A stretch of 64,000 bases of DNA. Origin: Pseudocercospora fijiensis CIRAD86 (Eukaryota; Ascomycota; Dothideomycetes; Mycosphaerellales; Mycosphaerellaceae). Location of the stretch: assembly GCF_000340215.1 (NCBI RefSeq), contig NW_006921543.1, positions 930,001 through 994,000 on the forward strand, in the 5' to 3' direction. Below are positions 11,701-19,864 of this stretch, piece after piece. Within the stretch, counting starts at the first letter, position 1, and each line of letters starts with the position of its first letter. The notes beneath the pieces are model-generated. The model saw nothing but the letters and a program-made list of their open reading frames with translations, had not been told where the DNA came from and made no database searches. A program made the position numbers and the translations under genes.

Positions 11701-11993
11701 GTCGATGTCTTTACGGCAGGCTGAGTCGACGGCGACGATATTGCTGCTGGAGGAATGCGCTTCTGTGCCTTGGGCTTTGGTGTGCCAGAGACTGCTGCTG
11801 GCTTCGCAGCCTTGGGCGGCACGGTGTCGGCAGGCGTGTGAAGAGCGCCGTGAGACTGAGTAATGGCGCCGTTCCCCAGCGAGGTGGAGGTGGAGGTGGT
11901 GGTGGTGGTGGTGGTGGCGGTGGTGGAGCGGAACTTGGACTGCGGACGGGGTATGCCTGATGGTTTGGGGGTAGTGGTGGCCGCAGGATCCAT
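8799..11993 (-). CDS. Leucine-rich-repeat protein, LRRC40-like
   Basis: Intronless, 1064 aa from the ATG at 11993; a frame extending to 12065 adds 24 unlikely residues, and MDPAATTTPKPSGIPRPQSK is the typical start. Residues 1 to about 430 are disordered and rich in Ser/Thr/Pro/Arg, with a polymorphism-prone Thr run. From about 470 come many canonical LRRs (LEMLDLHGNSLQSLPMGL, LTTLNLAHNKL, LRVLNVSGNQLTALP, LQTVNLKSNDIEALPAEIG). The tail after the last repeat is short (about 45 aa). The overall design matches fungal proteins annotated as LRR-containing protein 40. LRRs are protein-binding scaffolds; no enzymatic domain is visible and the partner is unknown. Confidence 0.82.
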   Translation of the reverse strand: MDPAATTTPKPSGIPRPQSKFRSTTATTTTTTTSTSTSLGNGAITQSHGALHTPADTVPPKAAKPAAVSGTPKPKAQKRIPPAAISSPSTQPAVKTSTLAAAKAKPRTARPHLSLSNGPKNNAKPSIGSRLTARPTSAQTKRLSSISKASTLVNDDETEDQLSSLDSFRSASRSGSRLGSYDDDAQPEALDVVEPSNANIPVQQRKSSRPSLTERTIETLQGIPTTPDIRRRSSFFNPGSPMGPPPRPRSSLASRPGTSDGSFARTSGRLSPPKKGPSSARPATRTSSVKSSVGSIGGTRRSTSGALTSRLQEAKTATASKTASPLKPATSSLPNGNAKIASDRTTVPSSRPAKPRPVLGEAFAPAKRKESETTTVPAAPTHGKRVVSNSSAALRQQIAAAKAAARKEAQSAIKHDSPMDSSTVNDAAYDLDLSADPFNQLPKDGKHILRNRINNARTDGKLNIAAMALKEIPEEVRKMYDSASMEESKVNWAEVVDLTRFIAADNEFETIDDSIFPDRSGEEIADDDQSEGNQFGGLEMLDLHGNSLQSLPMGLRRLERLTTLNLAHNKLDNAAFDVIAQISQLKELRLGNNNLNGSLPSSLCDLRSLEVLDVQANRLLGLPEALRELVSLRVLNVSGNQLTALPMEALEQLPLTDLDASSNALIASLFPLGGPNGHPTLQILNVANNSLAALTFSETLEFPKLSTLNLTNNHLTVLPSVEGWTELTTLHVADNKVTEFPPGFTTLQKLRNVNFTSNDIRLVDTEICKMEGLESLILASNPLREKKFLTMNAADIKRDLRARLAPEQSDSVTDEDVPGSPVTVIGVDTHTSLWFLRANGLLDLSYKNLSDDLNDTLGSFLNSNEVKTMQLQNNTLTCIPPAMWMGQALRVLDLSGNSMSSDYLYDELELPNLQELSLSQCRLTSLEPLTTQLQAPKLHTLNVNANRLSGPLPELRETYPSLTTLFASDNKFRSISVSALRGLQTVNLKSNDIEALPAEIGLLWDEGLRNFEVGSNAFRVPNYRVLEKGTMATMRWLRDRIPAESQDEESARQGAVEGYVSELG

Positions 11994-12549
11994 GCTCGCG
12001 GCGATCGTGGACTGCAGCTGCGGCAGCGCCGATGGATGGCCGGCGACTTCAATGCAGCACAGCACAGCACGTGGAGAGAGTGCAGTGCTTTGCTTGTTGA
12101 AGACGAAGACTACTACTGACTCCTGGTCGGCGGCCGGGCAGTCGGTCCATGTCGCCAGTCGCCCTCAGGGGCTGCTACCGGTCGCGACGGGCAACGAAGC
12201 CACCGCATGCGCACCGCTGTAGTTCTAGGCCGCTGACTTCATCCAACCTCGCCCAACCTCCCTCGTGCGCTGACAACCCAATTGTGCCTGCGTTGCTTGC
12301 TGCAAGGGCATTCTTATTATGCGCGCATGAAACACAGATAACTACAACCACTGCGGCGCGCGCTGCTTGCTGTAGTCGCACCGCACCGCAATCAACCCAC
12401 CAGCCTATCCTATCCTATCGATAACGCCACGCCACGCCACGGCATTGACCAACAACACAACGCCCGCCCTCATATGCTATCCCTCCATACACCGCACTCT
12501 GGACGCCCTCATTCCTCCGCCCGACATCAGCGAGCCAGCGACGCCGGAC
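11994..12549. promoter_or_regulatory. Divergent promoter region
   Basis: About 550 bp separates the starts of two divergently transcribed genes (minus LRR gene, plus coiled-coil gene). No tRNA or other gene was seen. Repeated gccac units occur around 12426-12441, just upstream of the plus-strand gene. Confidence 0.55.
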
Positions 12550-13971
12550 ATGTCGCATGCCGCCCTACCATCGGCACCCACGGCCAGCCTCTCCAAGGTG
12601 CAATCACACCCACTGGACGATGCGCCCTCGAGTTTGACTCCGCCACCTTCTACACAGCTCCCATCGTCGAGCAGAGGCAAAGCGCGCACCCCGACTCCGC
12701 CAGTCTCGCACATCTCCACCCCGCCTCCCACCATCGAATTGCACGCCCAGAATGGCCGATCGCTGCGCGCATTCCCTGGAATACTGTCTGGAGAGGAATT
12801 GGAACCGGCGTCATCCGAGGAGCTGCGATTGAAACTCGTCGAGCTGCAAGCCGCAGTTCAGCACGAGAAGATGCAAGCCGCGCATTACAAGCTGCAGTAC
12901 AATATGCTCGCACAGGAAAGCGCCGCGGCCATCGAGCGCATGCATGTCGAGGCACGAATGGCGCAGACCGAGAGCGATGTCATTGCGCAAGCCGAGCAGT
13001 CCAAAGTGCCCGTGACACCCCTCCCGCAGCAGGAAGGCTTCGTCCCGGTCCAGAAGGCTTTGTACCAGAGAATGCTCCGTGATATTCACATCTTGCGCGA
13101 GAATGTTCAGGTTTTGGAAAGGGAAACCAAGGATCAGGACAGGATGCTTACGATGCAAGACGATGAAATTGCCAGCCTTCGCGATCGCGCTACTCTGATG
13201 GCCGAGCGCATTCGTCAGAGCAGAGAGCAGCAGAACCGTTCTCGGCGAGCTCAATTTTCGTCACGAGTCGATGCGACACCCCGTTCCGTCTACAGTACCC
13301 CTCAGCAGCGTGCACACATCGGCAATCGACAGCAGCCGCAAGCCTTTGCCGCGCTCATTCAGGCCTCAGAAATGGCGAGCCAGGAATCTGCCAGATCAGC
13401 GGGCAAGAAAGGCCATTCCAGGAACGTGCACAGCACTTCCAGTTTGCCATCTACCCCACAACGAGCTCAAAAGTTGCAGCAACCAGCGTATCAGACTCCA
13501 TCAGGTCGTCAACAACCACGAAAGATCCCATCAACTGCACCTGTGGCTCGCATGAGTGCAATGCGAACGCCAGACGTCTACGCGCAGACCTCGCTGCCAG
13601 TTTCGCAGGCACAAGATCCACAGTCTGATGGCACTGTCTCCGCATCAGACAATGATAGCGAGGCAGAGACCGACATTCTGGACCAGGATGACGAGATTCC
13701 GCAGTCGCAAGCCTCCCTTTCTGCTTCACAAATGCTGAGGTCTGGCCAGGAACAGCAGTCAAAGCGAGATAGCTTCGAAGGCCGAGGTATGCTTGAGCCT
13801 AGCCGTCGAACTGGTGGCGAGAAGTTGAGACAAACGAAATTATTCGGGCAGGTGCGTAAGAGCAACGTAGTCCGAGCTGGCTACGACGAAGACGAGCCGC
13901 CTGCAAAGAGATCCCGGACAGGAGACGCGGGCGATATTGGCATTGGCCTTGGCATTTTTGGCACGCGGTAG
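12550..13971 (+). CDS. Conserved fungal coiled-coil protein, function unknown
   Basis: 473 aa from the ATG at 12550. The frame is open from further upstream (12445) but without an ATG. A Pro/Ser/Thr-rich N-terminus is followed by a predicted coiled coil at about residues 90-160 (EELRLKLVELQAAVQHEKMQ, then HYKLQYNMLAQESAAAIERM) and a second at about 195-255 (MLRDIHILRENVQVLERETK, then DDEIASLRDRATLMAERIRQ). The C-terminal half is disordered, with an acidic stretch (DNDSEAETDILDQDDE), a KRSR basic patch and a Gly/Ile-rich end. No catalytic motif is seen. The layout suggests a cytoskeletal or nuclear scaffold, but that is inference only. Confidence 0.72.
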   Translation: MSHAALPSAPTASLSKVQSHPLDDAPSSLTPPPSTQLPSSSRGKARTPTPPVSHISTPPPTIELHAQNGRSLRAFPGILSGEELEPASSEELRLKLVELQAAVQHEKMQAAHYKLQYNMLAQESAAAIERMHVEARMAQTESDVIAQAEQSKVPVTPLPQQEGFVPVQKALYQRMLRDIHILRENVQVLERETKDQDRMLTMQDDEIASLRDRATLMAERIRQSREQQNRSRRAQFSSRVDATPRSVYSTPQQRAHIGNRQQPQAFAALIQASEMASQESARSAGKKGHSRNVHSTSSLPSTPQRAQKLQQPAYQTPSGRQQPRKIPSTAPVARMSAMRTPDVYAQTSLPVSQAQDPQSDGTVSASDNDSEAETDILDQDDEIPQSQASLSASQMLRSGQEQQSKRDSFEGRGMLEPSRRTGGEKLRQTKLFGQVRKSNVVRAGYDEDEPPAKRSRTGDAGDIGIGLGIFGTR

Positions 13972-14769
13972 AGCGCAGTCAGGAGTACTTTGGGTCCAAG
14001 AAGAGGATCGCAGTGAATTCCAGCAAGCGAATTCGATTTGTTGAGCGCTGATGAGGTGAGCTTCTTTATAACGAATCACGACCACAGGATACCCAAATCA
14101 ACATTACTTTGCGATCAACATTACTTGCGACTGTGTTTGTCAGCCAGTCTTGATTTCATTTCGAAGCCTGCTTTCGACGTTCCTCTCAAGTCATCATCTA
14201 TGGCGATGGCCAGTCGACTCTTCACGCGGCCGTACATTGCATGAGGTCGCTATGGGCTTCACTTGGACAAACTCACTTGCTAGTGGGTTTCAACTTGAAC
14301 TTCTGCCTAGGTGAGGATGTATCTGCTGCGTGAACGAGACTCACTTTGGTCTGGTACCAGTACGATTTTTCCAATACTTCTCGTTCTCCCCAACGATCAA
14401 GAAAGGCAAAGGAGATGGCCGGGAGGAAGAGGAAGGTCAGCTTCCAGCATCGTGCCCCGTACAAGGCAAGTGCTATCTATGTGAAGGAGCCGAGCTGTGG
14501 CCAGAGTACTAATCGATCATCAGGGCTTGGAGTGGGTGGAGAAAGAGTGCGCCGGCGAGAGAAAGCAGCTCTACCTGTCCAGCGATACGAAGACAACTTT
14601 GTACAATACTTCCGTCTTTTCCGCTGGCAAGTCGTTACGCAATGCGCCTCGCAAGAAAACAAAGTCAGGCAAGGTCCGTATCGGTCCCATGCATGGAAAA
14701 TGTTGCTTCGGCGCTAATGTAGTCCTTGAGAAGTCACACGCTGCGCCTTTCGTATATAGCAGGCACGCC
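13972..14769. other. Upstream region of the F-box gene
   Basis: No supported gene. An ATG-initiated frame at 14416 (MAGRKRKVSFQHRAPYKASA..) runs about 100 codons but has no recognisable domain and overlaps the other frame leading into the F-box gene; I treat it as leader sequence. Confidence 0.45.
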
Positions 14770-15648
14770 ATGCCTACACGCGCAATCACCACCGCAGCTG
14801 CCAGAAACGCCGTCTTACACACTCGCGAGCTGCTTGAGGCGATTATTCACCATCTGCCGATGAGCGACGTACTCAACCTGCGAAGTGTGTGCTCGACGTG
14901 GAAGTACACAATCGATGACTCCGTCAGCCTCCAGCGCAAGCTGTTCCTCAAAGCCGTTCACACCGGAGACCTGTGGGTGACCGACACGCATACGAGTACA
15001 ATGCGACCGAGCAGCAGCAAACAGATCCGGGAAATGTCAGAACAGAACCCGATGGAGTCACGCTATCTCGTAGCCCGCCCGTCCCAGCTCAACGCTACCT
15101 TCTTCGCGCGCAAACCTGGCCATGAAAAGACCCCGATTCTTCATCGCGCAAAATATTGCGAGAGACTGAGCTTCACGGAGCAACCGGATCAGATTAAGCA
15201 CAACACGATCTGGCAGAGTATGTTTATCTGCCAACCAGCAGTTAACGCGGTACACATCTATCTACGGTATTCTGGACTTCTCTACAACAAGATCTTGCGA
15301 TTCTGGTACATGGACGACCAGGAACTTCGCATCGAAGTCGTCAACGAAGTGGAGGGTATCCGGTACAAAGATGTCGTGGCCGCCATTCACGCCGCGATCG
15401 AGACGAAACATCCTGGTCGAGATGCTGCAGAATTTGAGATCAGAGTCTCGGACGAGCATCAACGCAGAGCAAGCGAGGTTTATATGTTGGGGGCTTTGTT
15501 TGCGAGTGGGGAGGAGATCAAAGCGGTGGAGGAGTTGCGAGATCAGGAATGTTGGAGCGAGGAGACGTCTCAGTTTATTCGAGGGATGGAGAGGGAGCCG
15601 AGCTTGTTCTTGAGTGAGGGTCCTGTGGGGGTGAATAGGACAGGATGA
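14770..15648 (+). CDS. F-box protein
   Basis: 292 aa from the ATG at 14770 (MPTRAITTAAARNAVLHTRE). The frame is open upstream to 14497 but without similarity, so this start is preferred. An F-box lies at residues 15-55 (VLHTRELLEAIIHHLPMSDV, LNLRSVCSTWKYTIDDS), the Skp1-binding motif of SCF ubiquitin ligases. The remainder matches the general form of short Mycosphaerellales-type F-box proteins (a LFLKA block after the F-box and a LRFWYMDDQELRIEV region) with no WD40, LRR or Kelch repeats. The substrate is unknown. Confidence 0.8.
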   Translation: MPTRAITTAAARNAVLHTRELLEAIIHHLPMSDVLNLRSVCSTWKYTIDDSVSLQRKLFLKAVHTGDLWVTDTHTSTMRPSSSKQIREMSEQNPMESRYLVARPSQLNATFFARKPGHEKTPILHRAKYCERLSFTEQPDQIKHNTIWQSMFICQPAVNAVHIYLRYSGLLYNKILRFWYMDDQELRIEVVNEVEGIRYKDVVAAIHAAIETKHPGRDAAEFEIRVSDEHQRRASEVYMLGALFASGEEIKAVEELRDQECWSEETSQFIRGMEREPSLFLSEGPVGVNRTG

Positions 15649-16010
15649 CTTGCATCGATGAGGCTATCCGATGGCGGTCAGGCTACACTGAGTCTGGAGG
15701 GGAAATTTGTTTGGCGTGGAGTGTGGTGATAATTGGCAGGCTGGTACTGGAAGACATATGGTGGCAACGACGAGTTGAGGCATGTCGACTGATGGGAAGG
15801 GAGAGGCGCGTGCGTCACTGATGTAAACACTGCATGCGAATAATGGTCGTGCGTGCGCCAAGGTCGTCGAGTGCAAGAAGTCGCAAGGTCGTTGCAACGA
15901 CGATCGTACTTGCCTGATGATCAGCCATGCATCAACGGCCGTTGCGAATGCGCTCGACCGCACCTTCTCCCGATGGTTCGTGGACCCACACATCGTGATC
16001 CCAACTTCAC
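15649..16010. other. Intergenic interval
   Basis: Short gap between two co-directional genes. Nothing recognisable seen; presumed terminator of the F-box gene and promoter of the next gene. Confidence 0.5.
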
Positions 16011-17795
16011 ATGCCAATTATCAATTATGTCCTCATTCTCCGCTGTATGCCAGCCATCGATAATACACCCGGAATGCCGTCCGCAAAAAGCCGCTCCAGC
16101 GAGGTAACGCAAGCAGACTCTGGCAGTCGACGCAGCTCTTTGCGCCGCCTGAGCTCAATCGCATCACTGCAGACGCTCAATCCGTTCAATCGCCGCCGCA
16201 GCAACAACGTCACCGACTCGCCATCGACCGCCAGCAATGTATCCTTGACCAGCACCAATGCCCATCGCGAGGCCCCCCCTCCCCCTCCCCCTCCCCTCCC
16301 CCCTCCCCCACGCCACCAAGAATCCTCCTCTTCCCACATCTTCGACGACGGCGGCCCTGGCCCTGCCGACACGCTCCCGCCGCTTCCTTCCACAGAGGAC
16401 ATGCCGCCACGGAGGAACAGCTACGTTTGCTTGCCCGACGACCCAATCGGGGGCATGCCGAGAAGCAGGACATTCAGCAATCTGCCTTTGCCGTCCAAGA
16501 TCAAGAAGACCACCAATGCGCTGGTGCAGAGCAAGTCTCATGCGCGACTGCCTTCCGTCTCGCGCATTCCGACCCCGACAGCTTCCAATCGCAAGTATTC
16601 CACCAGTCGCCTTCCATCCTTGGATCTCAGGCACGCACCAGCCCGATCGAAGCTCATTCGATCCGACACAGAGCCATTGCTCCAGCACGTGCTCGAGCAA
16701 GGAACGAACATCCCCCGATCGACGGCCTTCAAGGAGAATATCTCCCTGAGCCCCATCAAGCCGCTGCCGAGCATGCTTGCGGATGATGACCGCTTCGGCT
16801 TCGTCAATTCCCCTCGCCGCTCCGGCCTCAGTCGTGGCTGGTCTGACTCCAGCGACGTCGGCGAACCTCTTCTACCGCAGCGCAAATCCAGTCTCCCTGC
16901 ATCTCAGCGTGCATCTTTGAGGGCACATCCTGCACGTTTGTCGCAGAAGTTCGACAGCAGTCCTGCATACCGACCTTCCCGTGAACGCCCACCCACGCCA
17001 GGACAGCCAGGACAGCCTGTACAGCGATGGAACTCGCAGCCAATTCTGACCAACAATACGAACTTCAGATCTTCGCACGGCGAAATCAAGCAGACTCGAC
17101 TCATGTCCGAGCGTGGTCCTCCAACACCACCCCTGGTGTCCACCTCGCTCTCTCGCGAGTTGAGTGGCAACGACCTGAAGCGGATGAGCATTACATCGAA
17201 TCATTTACAGCAAGTGACGGAACTGCCAACCCTCAACATCGACCAGACATTAGATTCCACCTCGAACAGGCCGCGAGCAAATTCTTTACAGCCACGGCCG
17301 GGCGCCATAAACACAGCACAGCCCTTCGCCTACTGGACTGGCAGATTTTCCTCGCTGAATGATCGGTATCGCAATGAGGATCTCGCCGCATCGTTCCTGC
17401 CCTCTCACCATACCTCACCCGCTGAGAGTCCGTGCCAATGGCATACGAAGTCTGAGACTGATAAGATGCACACGACCGAGGCCAACACGAAGCGCATGCG
17501 CCGGGCAGTGGAGCATCTCTATTCGCTTTGCGCCACTGATCAGGCCAAAGAATCCTTCTTGAAATGGCAGAAAGCTGTGGCCATTGCACTTGCGACGCCG
17601 GAACTGGCTCGGCCGGTGAATGGCAGCGATGGAACGAGAAGGGGCTGGAATCTCGAGATGAGTCTGAGGAGCTCGAGCATGGCAAATCTGACCGGAAGTC
17701 ACGCTTCTGGAGGAGAGAATCGGAAATTTACGAGCTTTGTGGACCGCTTGCTTGGACGGAGGCAGAAGAGCGAAGCACTGCTGGCGACCGGATAG
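16011..17795 (+). CDS. Disordered Ser/Pro-rich protein, function unknown
   Basis: Up to 594 aa; ATGs at 16011, 16047 and 16074 are all possible, and 16074 (MPSAKSRSSEV) gives the most protein-like N-terminus. The sequence is dominated by Ser/Pro/Arg-rich disorder. It includes a polyproline run (APPPPPPPLPPPPR), basic RRSSLRRLSS-type phosphorylation-like sites and several SRIPTP/SPIKP proline-directed sites. The only compact block is near the C-terminus (FAYWTGRFSSLNDRYRNEDL, then MRRAVEHLYSLCATDQAKESFLKW), probably the conserved core. The length of that block suggests a regulator or polarity-type scaffold, but I cannot name a family. Confidence 0.68.
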   Translation: MPIINYVLILRCMPAIDNTPGMPSAKSRSSEVTQADSGSRRSSLRRLSSIASLQTLNPFNRRRSNNVTDSPSTASNVSLTSTNAHREAPPPPPPPLPPPPRHQESSSSHIFDDGGPGPADTLPPLPSTEDMPPRRNSYVCLPDDPIGGMPRSRTFSNLPLPSKIKKTTNALVQSKSHARLPSVSRIPTPTASNRKYSTSRLPSLDLRHAPARSKLIRSDTEPLLQHVLEQGTNIPRSTAFKENISLSPIKPLPSMLADDDRFGFVNSPRRSGLSRGWSDSSDVGEPLLPQRKSSLPASQRASLRAHPARLSQKFDSSPAYRPSRERPPTPGQPGQPVQRWNSQPILTNNTNFRSSHGEIKQTRLMSERGPPTPPLVSTSLSRELSGNDLKRMSITSNHLQQVTELPTLNIDQTLDSTSNRPRANSLQPRPGAINTAQPFAYWTGRFSSLNDRYRNEDLAASFLPSHHTSPAESPCQWHTKSETDKMHTTEANTKRMRRAVEHLYSLCATDQAKESFLKWQKAVAIALATPELARPVNGSDGTRRGWNLEMSLRSSSMANLTGSHASGGENRKFTSFVDRLLGRRQKSEALLATG

Positions 17796-17967
17796 GACCC
17801 TGATGCGAGGTGGAATGCTGGATCGATGTGTTAGTTGAAGCAGAAAGTCATGCGTTGTTGTTGATCAGCATCGTTCTTGTTGCGAGAAAGTGGTGGCAAA
17901 TAATGTGTTTTTTTTTTAATTTTTCTAATCCACTTGGGCTCCTCGAGATATGCACACATCCTCACCA

Positions 17968-17982
17968 CTATATTTCAGACAC
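17968..17982. repeat. LINE target-site duplication, left copy
   Basis: The 15-mer ctatatttcagacac is repeated exactly at 19585-19599. The next base differs (c here, t on the right) and the following three match. Together they bracket the LINE fragment. Confidence 0.8.
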
Positions 17983-18810
17983 CAGAAAACACCAAAGAGG
18001 ATTGAGCAACCAGTTAGCAGGTCCCAAACCCAAAGCCTGAAGAAAATCCTAGGAGTATACAAAACTATACCAATAAGGGTAGTGGAAATGGAATTAGGGA
18101 TCCCACTAGTTAAACAATACTTTAAGGGACTAAGACACCAATATATAGCAAAGACAATAGAATACCTAGCCTAATAGACTATCTAAAAGGCACTAGACAA
18201 GATAAAAGCCTAGTATATTAGGACTAGAAGGCGAGACAGACTATAAATAACTCCCTAGAAAGTTAAAGACCTAGAGCAATATAGAGTCTTAATAAGAGAA
18301 ATGCTAGAGAAAGAGCTCTAGGATCCAAATATAAGGCTAAAGGAAAACAAGCTAAAGGGAGAGAAACAAAGCCTAGTAGAATTAATTACTAGATACCTAT
18401 AGGAGCAGGAATAAAACAAAACACAAGTCAGACTAGGAACCCTAAAGGCACTAATTAAATTTAGTTAATACAACTACTAGCTCTATAAGGACCTAAATAG
18501 GGCCGAGGTAAGCCTAGCTATCTAAATCAGATCTAAGTATATTAGACTTAGATCTTACCTATTTAGAAGAAACGTCTTAGGAATTGAAAGTAGGGCGTAC
18601 TAATATAGCTACTAATCTTAGAACCCTAAGCATATACTACTAGTCTGCCCTTAATAGTTAGAAGGTAGAAGTAATTAGAGACTTAAAGCAATAGAAAGGG
18701 AATACGACAAGCTAATCTAGAGCAAAGAAGACCTAAAGAGGATAGTAAAGTGGATTATTAAATAGGGATTTATATAAAGTATCGTTCAAGCCCTGCAGTG
18801 CTTGTCCTAA
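17983..18810 (+). pseudogene. C-terminal part of LINE ORF2 (reverse transcriptase tail and zinc knuckle)
   Basis: One frame can be read from 17983 to the TAA at 18808-18810 without a frameshift. It contains ILGVYKTIPIRVVEMELGIP, LRSYLFRRNVLGIESRA and NPKHILLVCP, blocks typical of the end of ascomycete LINE ORF2. The zinc-knuckle region, expected to hold two or three cysteines and Trp/Gln, reads AY-stop-YSY-stop-S-stop here. Cys TGY has become TAY (Tyr), and CAG or TGG has become TAG/TAA. The protein is dead. Confidence 0.82.
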
Positions 18811-18940
18811 TCGAGCGGAGCGACGGCGTAGAGCCTGAGAACAATATCAGATTTTACCGTCAAAGGTCGCTACAGATTGTGTTTGTTTTGCTATAGAAGG
18901 TCGTTGCTTCGTTAGTTATAAAAGAGGCAGGCATAGGGGT

Positions 18941-19020
18941 GTCGCATAGTGCTATTGTCGCATAGGGCTGTTAGCGCATAGTGCTATTGTCGCATAGTGC
19001 TGTTGGCGCATTATAGTGTT
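18941..19020. repeat. 16-bp tandem repeat, about 5 copies, in the LINE 3' UTR
   Basis: Units start at 18941, 18957, 18973, 18989 and 19005. They are variants of gtcgcatagtgctatt; the fifth is more diverged. Confidence 0.9.
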
Positions 19021-19584
19021 GCCTTTGTTGTAGGACCGTTAGAGGGCACGTAATAGTAACTTGAATTATTAACTAATTATAGCGCGCGCTCGATTTTGCG
19101 GGCGCATCTTTGAAATTTAGCCCCCCTACGCTAATACTACTGCTACTGCCTCCTTACTACTAATATTAGCTACGTTATTAGTAGCAATCTAATTTGTTCT
19201 CGAGCTCTACGCTAGACTAAATAGACACCTTCTACAACCTTCGTCGCAAGCTCCTTAGGTTGCTCTAGGTGCCTGTTTTTAGTCTGTCGCTCCGCTCGAA
19301 TAACAATTCGTACTAGTAAGGGAAACTAAGGAGTAGATAAGAAGGAGGGAAGAAGAGGGGGAAAGAAGGGTAAGGTAGTAGGCAAGGTAGTTAGAGGGTA
19401 ACAACTATAATACTAGTGCACCCTAAAGGAAGGAAAACAAGGAAACGAGGAAGATTAATACTTATAAGTAGGATAGGAGGGAGGTTTTTACTAACCAAGT
19501 TGGTTTCCTACCTAAAACAATACATAGAAACAGACCTATATAGGCCGAAAGGCACTACAATAGGCAAATGAAATATCTATCTAT

Positions 19585-19599
19585 CTATATTTCAGACAC
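19585..19599. repeat. LINE target-site duplication, right copy
   Basis: Exact repeat of 17968-17982, directly after the ATCT-repeat tail of the LINE. Confidence 0.8.
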
Positions 19600-19864
19600 T
19601 AGAGAGCAGAACATTTTTTTTTCTAGTATCTATTCTCCCTGTTTAGAATCCATGTCTAGCCTGCCTCTTAACTAGTATAGAATATCCTCTTTCGAATGGT
19701 TTTTCGGTTTCTTAGAAGACGGACGTCTCTCGAGGTTGAATTCTATTATCTAAAAGGAGAGAGAGAGAGATTTTCTTTTTTCTTTCTTCTTTTTTTTAAT
19801 AAGAGTATTTGAAGGGATTATAGGCGATACTACTATTACTATTACCTATAGCAAGTAAAGTAAA
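19600..19864. other. AT-rich interval after the LINE
   Basis: Contains T-runs and a GA microsatellite (near 19760). No gene seen. It is the 3' flank of the amine oxidase gene. Confidence 0.5.

Larger units (their letters stand above)
17983..19584 (+). mobile_element. 5'-truncated, RIP-mutated LINE (Tad1-type non-LTR retrotransposon)
   Basis: About 1.6 kb between two copies of a 15-bp direct repeat. It holds the C-terminal coding end of a LINE (to 18810), a 3' untranslated part with a 16-bp tandem repeat, and a terminal ATCT-repeat tail (19571-19590) in place of poly(A). 5' truncation, a 15-bp target-site duplication and a short-repeat tail are the signature of target-primed reverse transcription. 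The insertion landed between the 3' ends of two convergent host genes. The coding frame carries many TAA/TAG stops where Gln or Trp is expected, as RIP produces. Confidence 0.85.
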
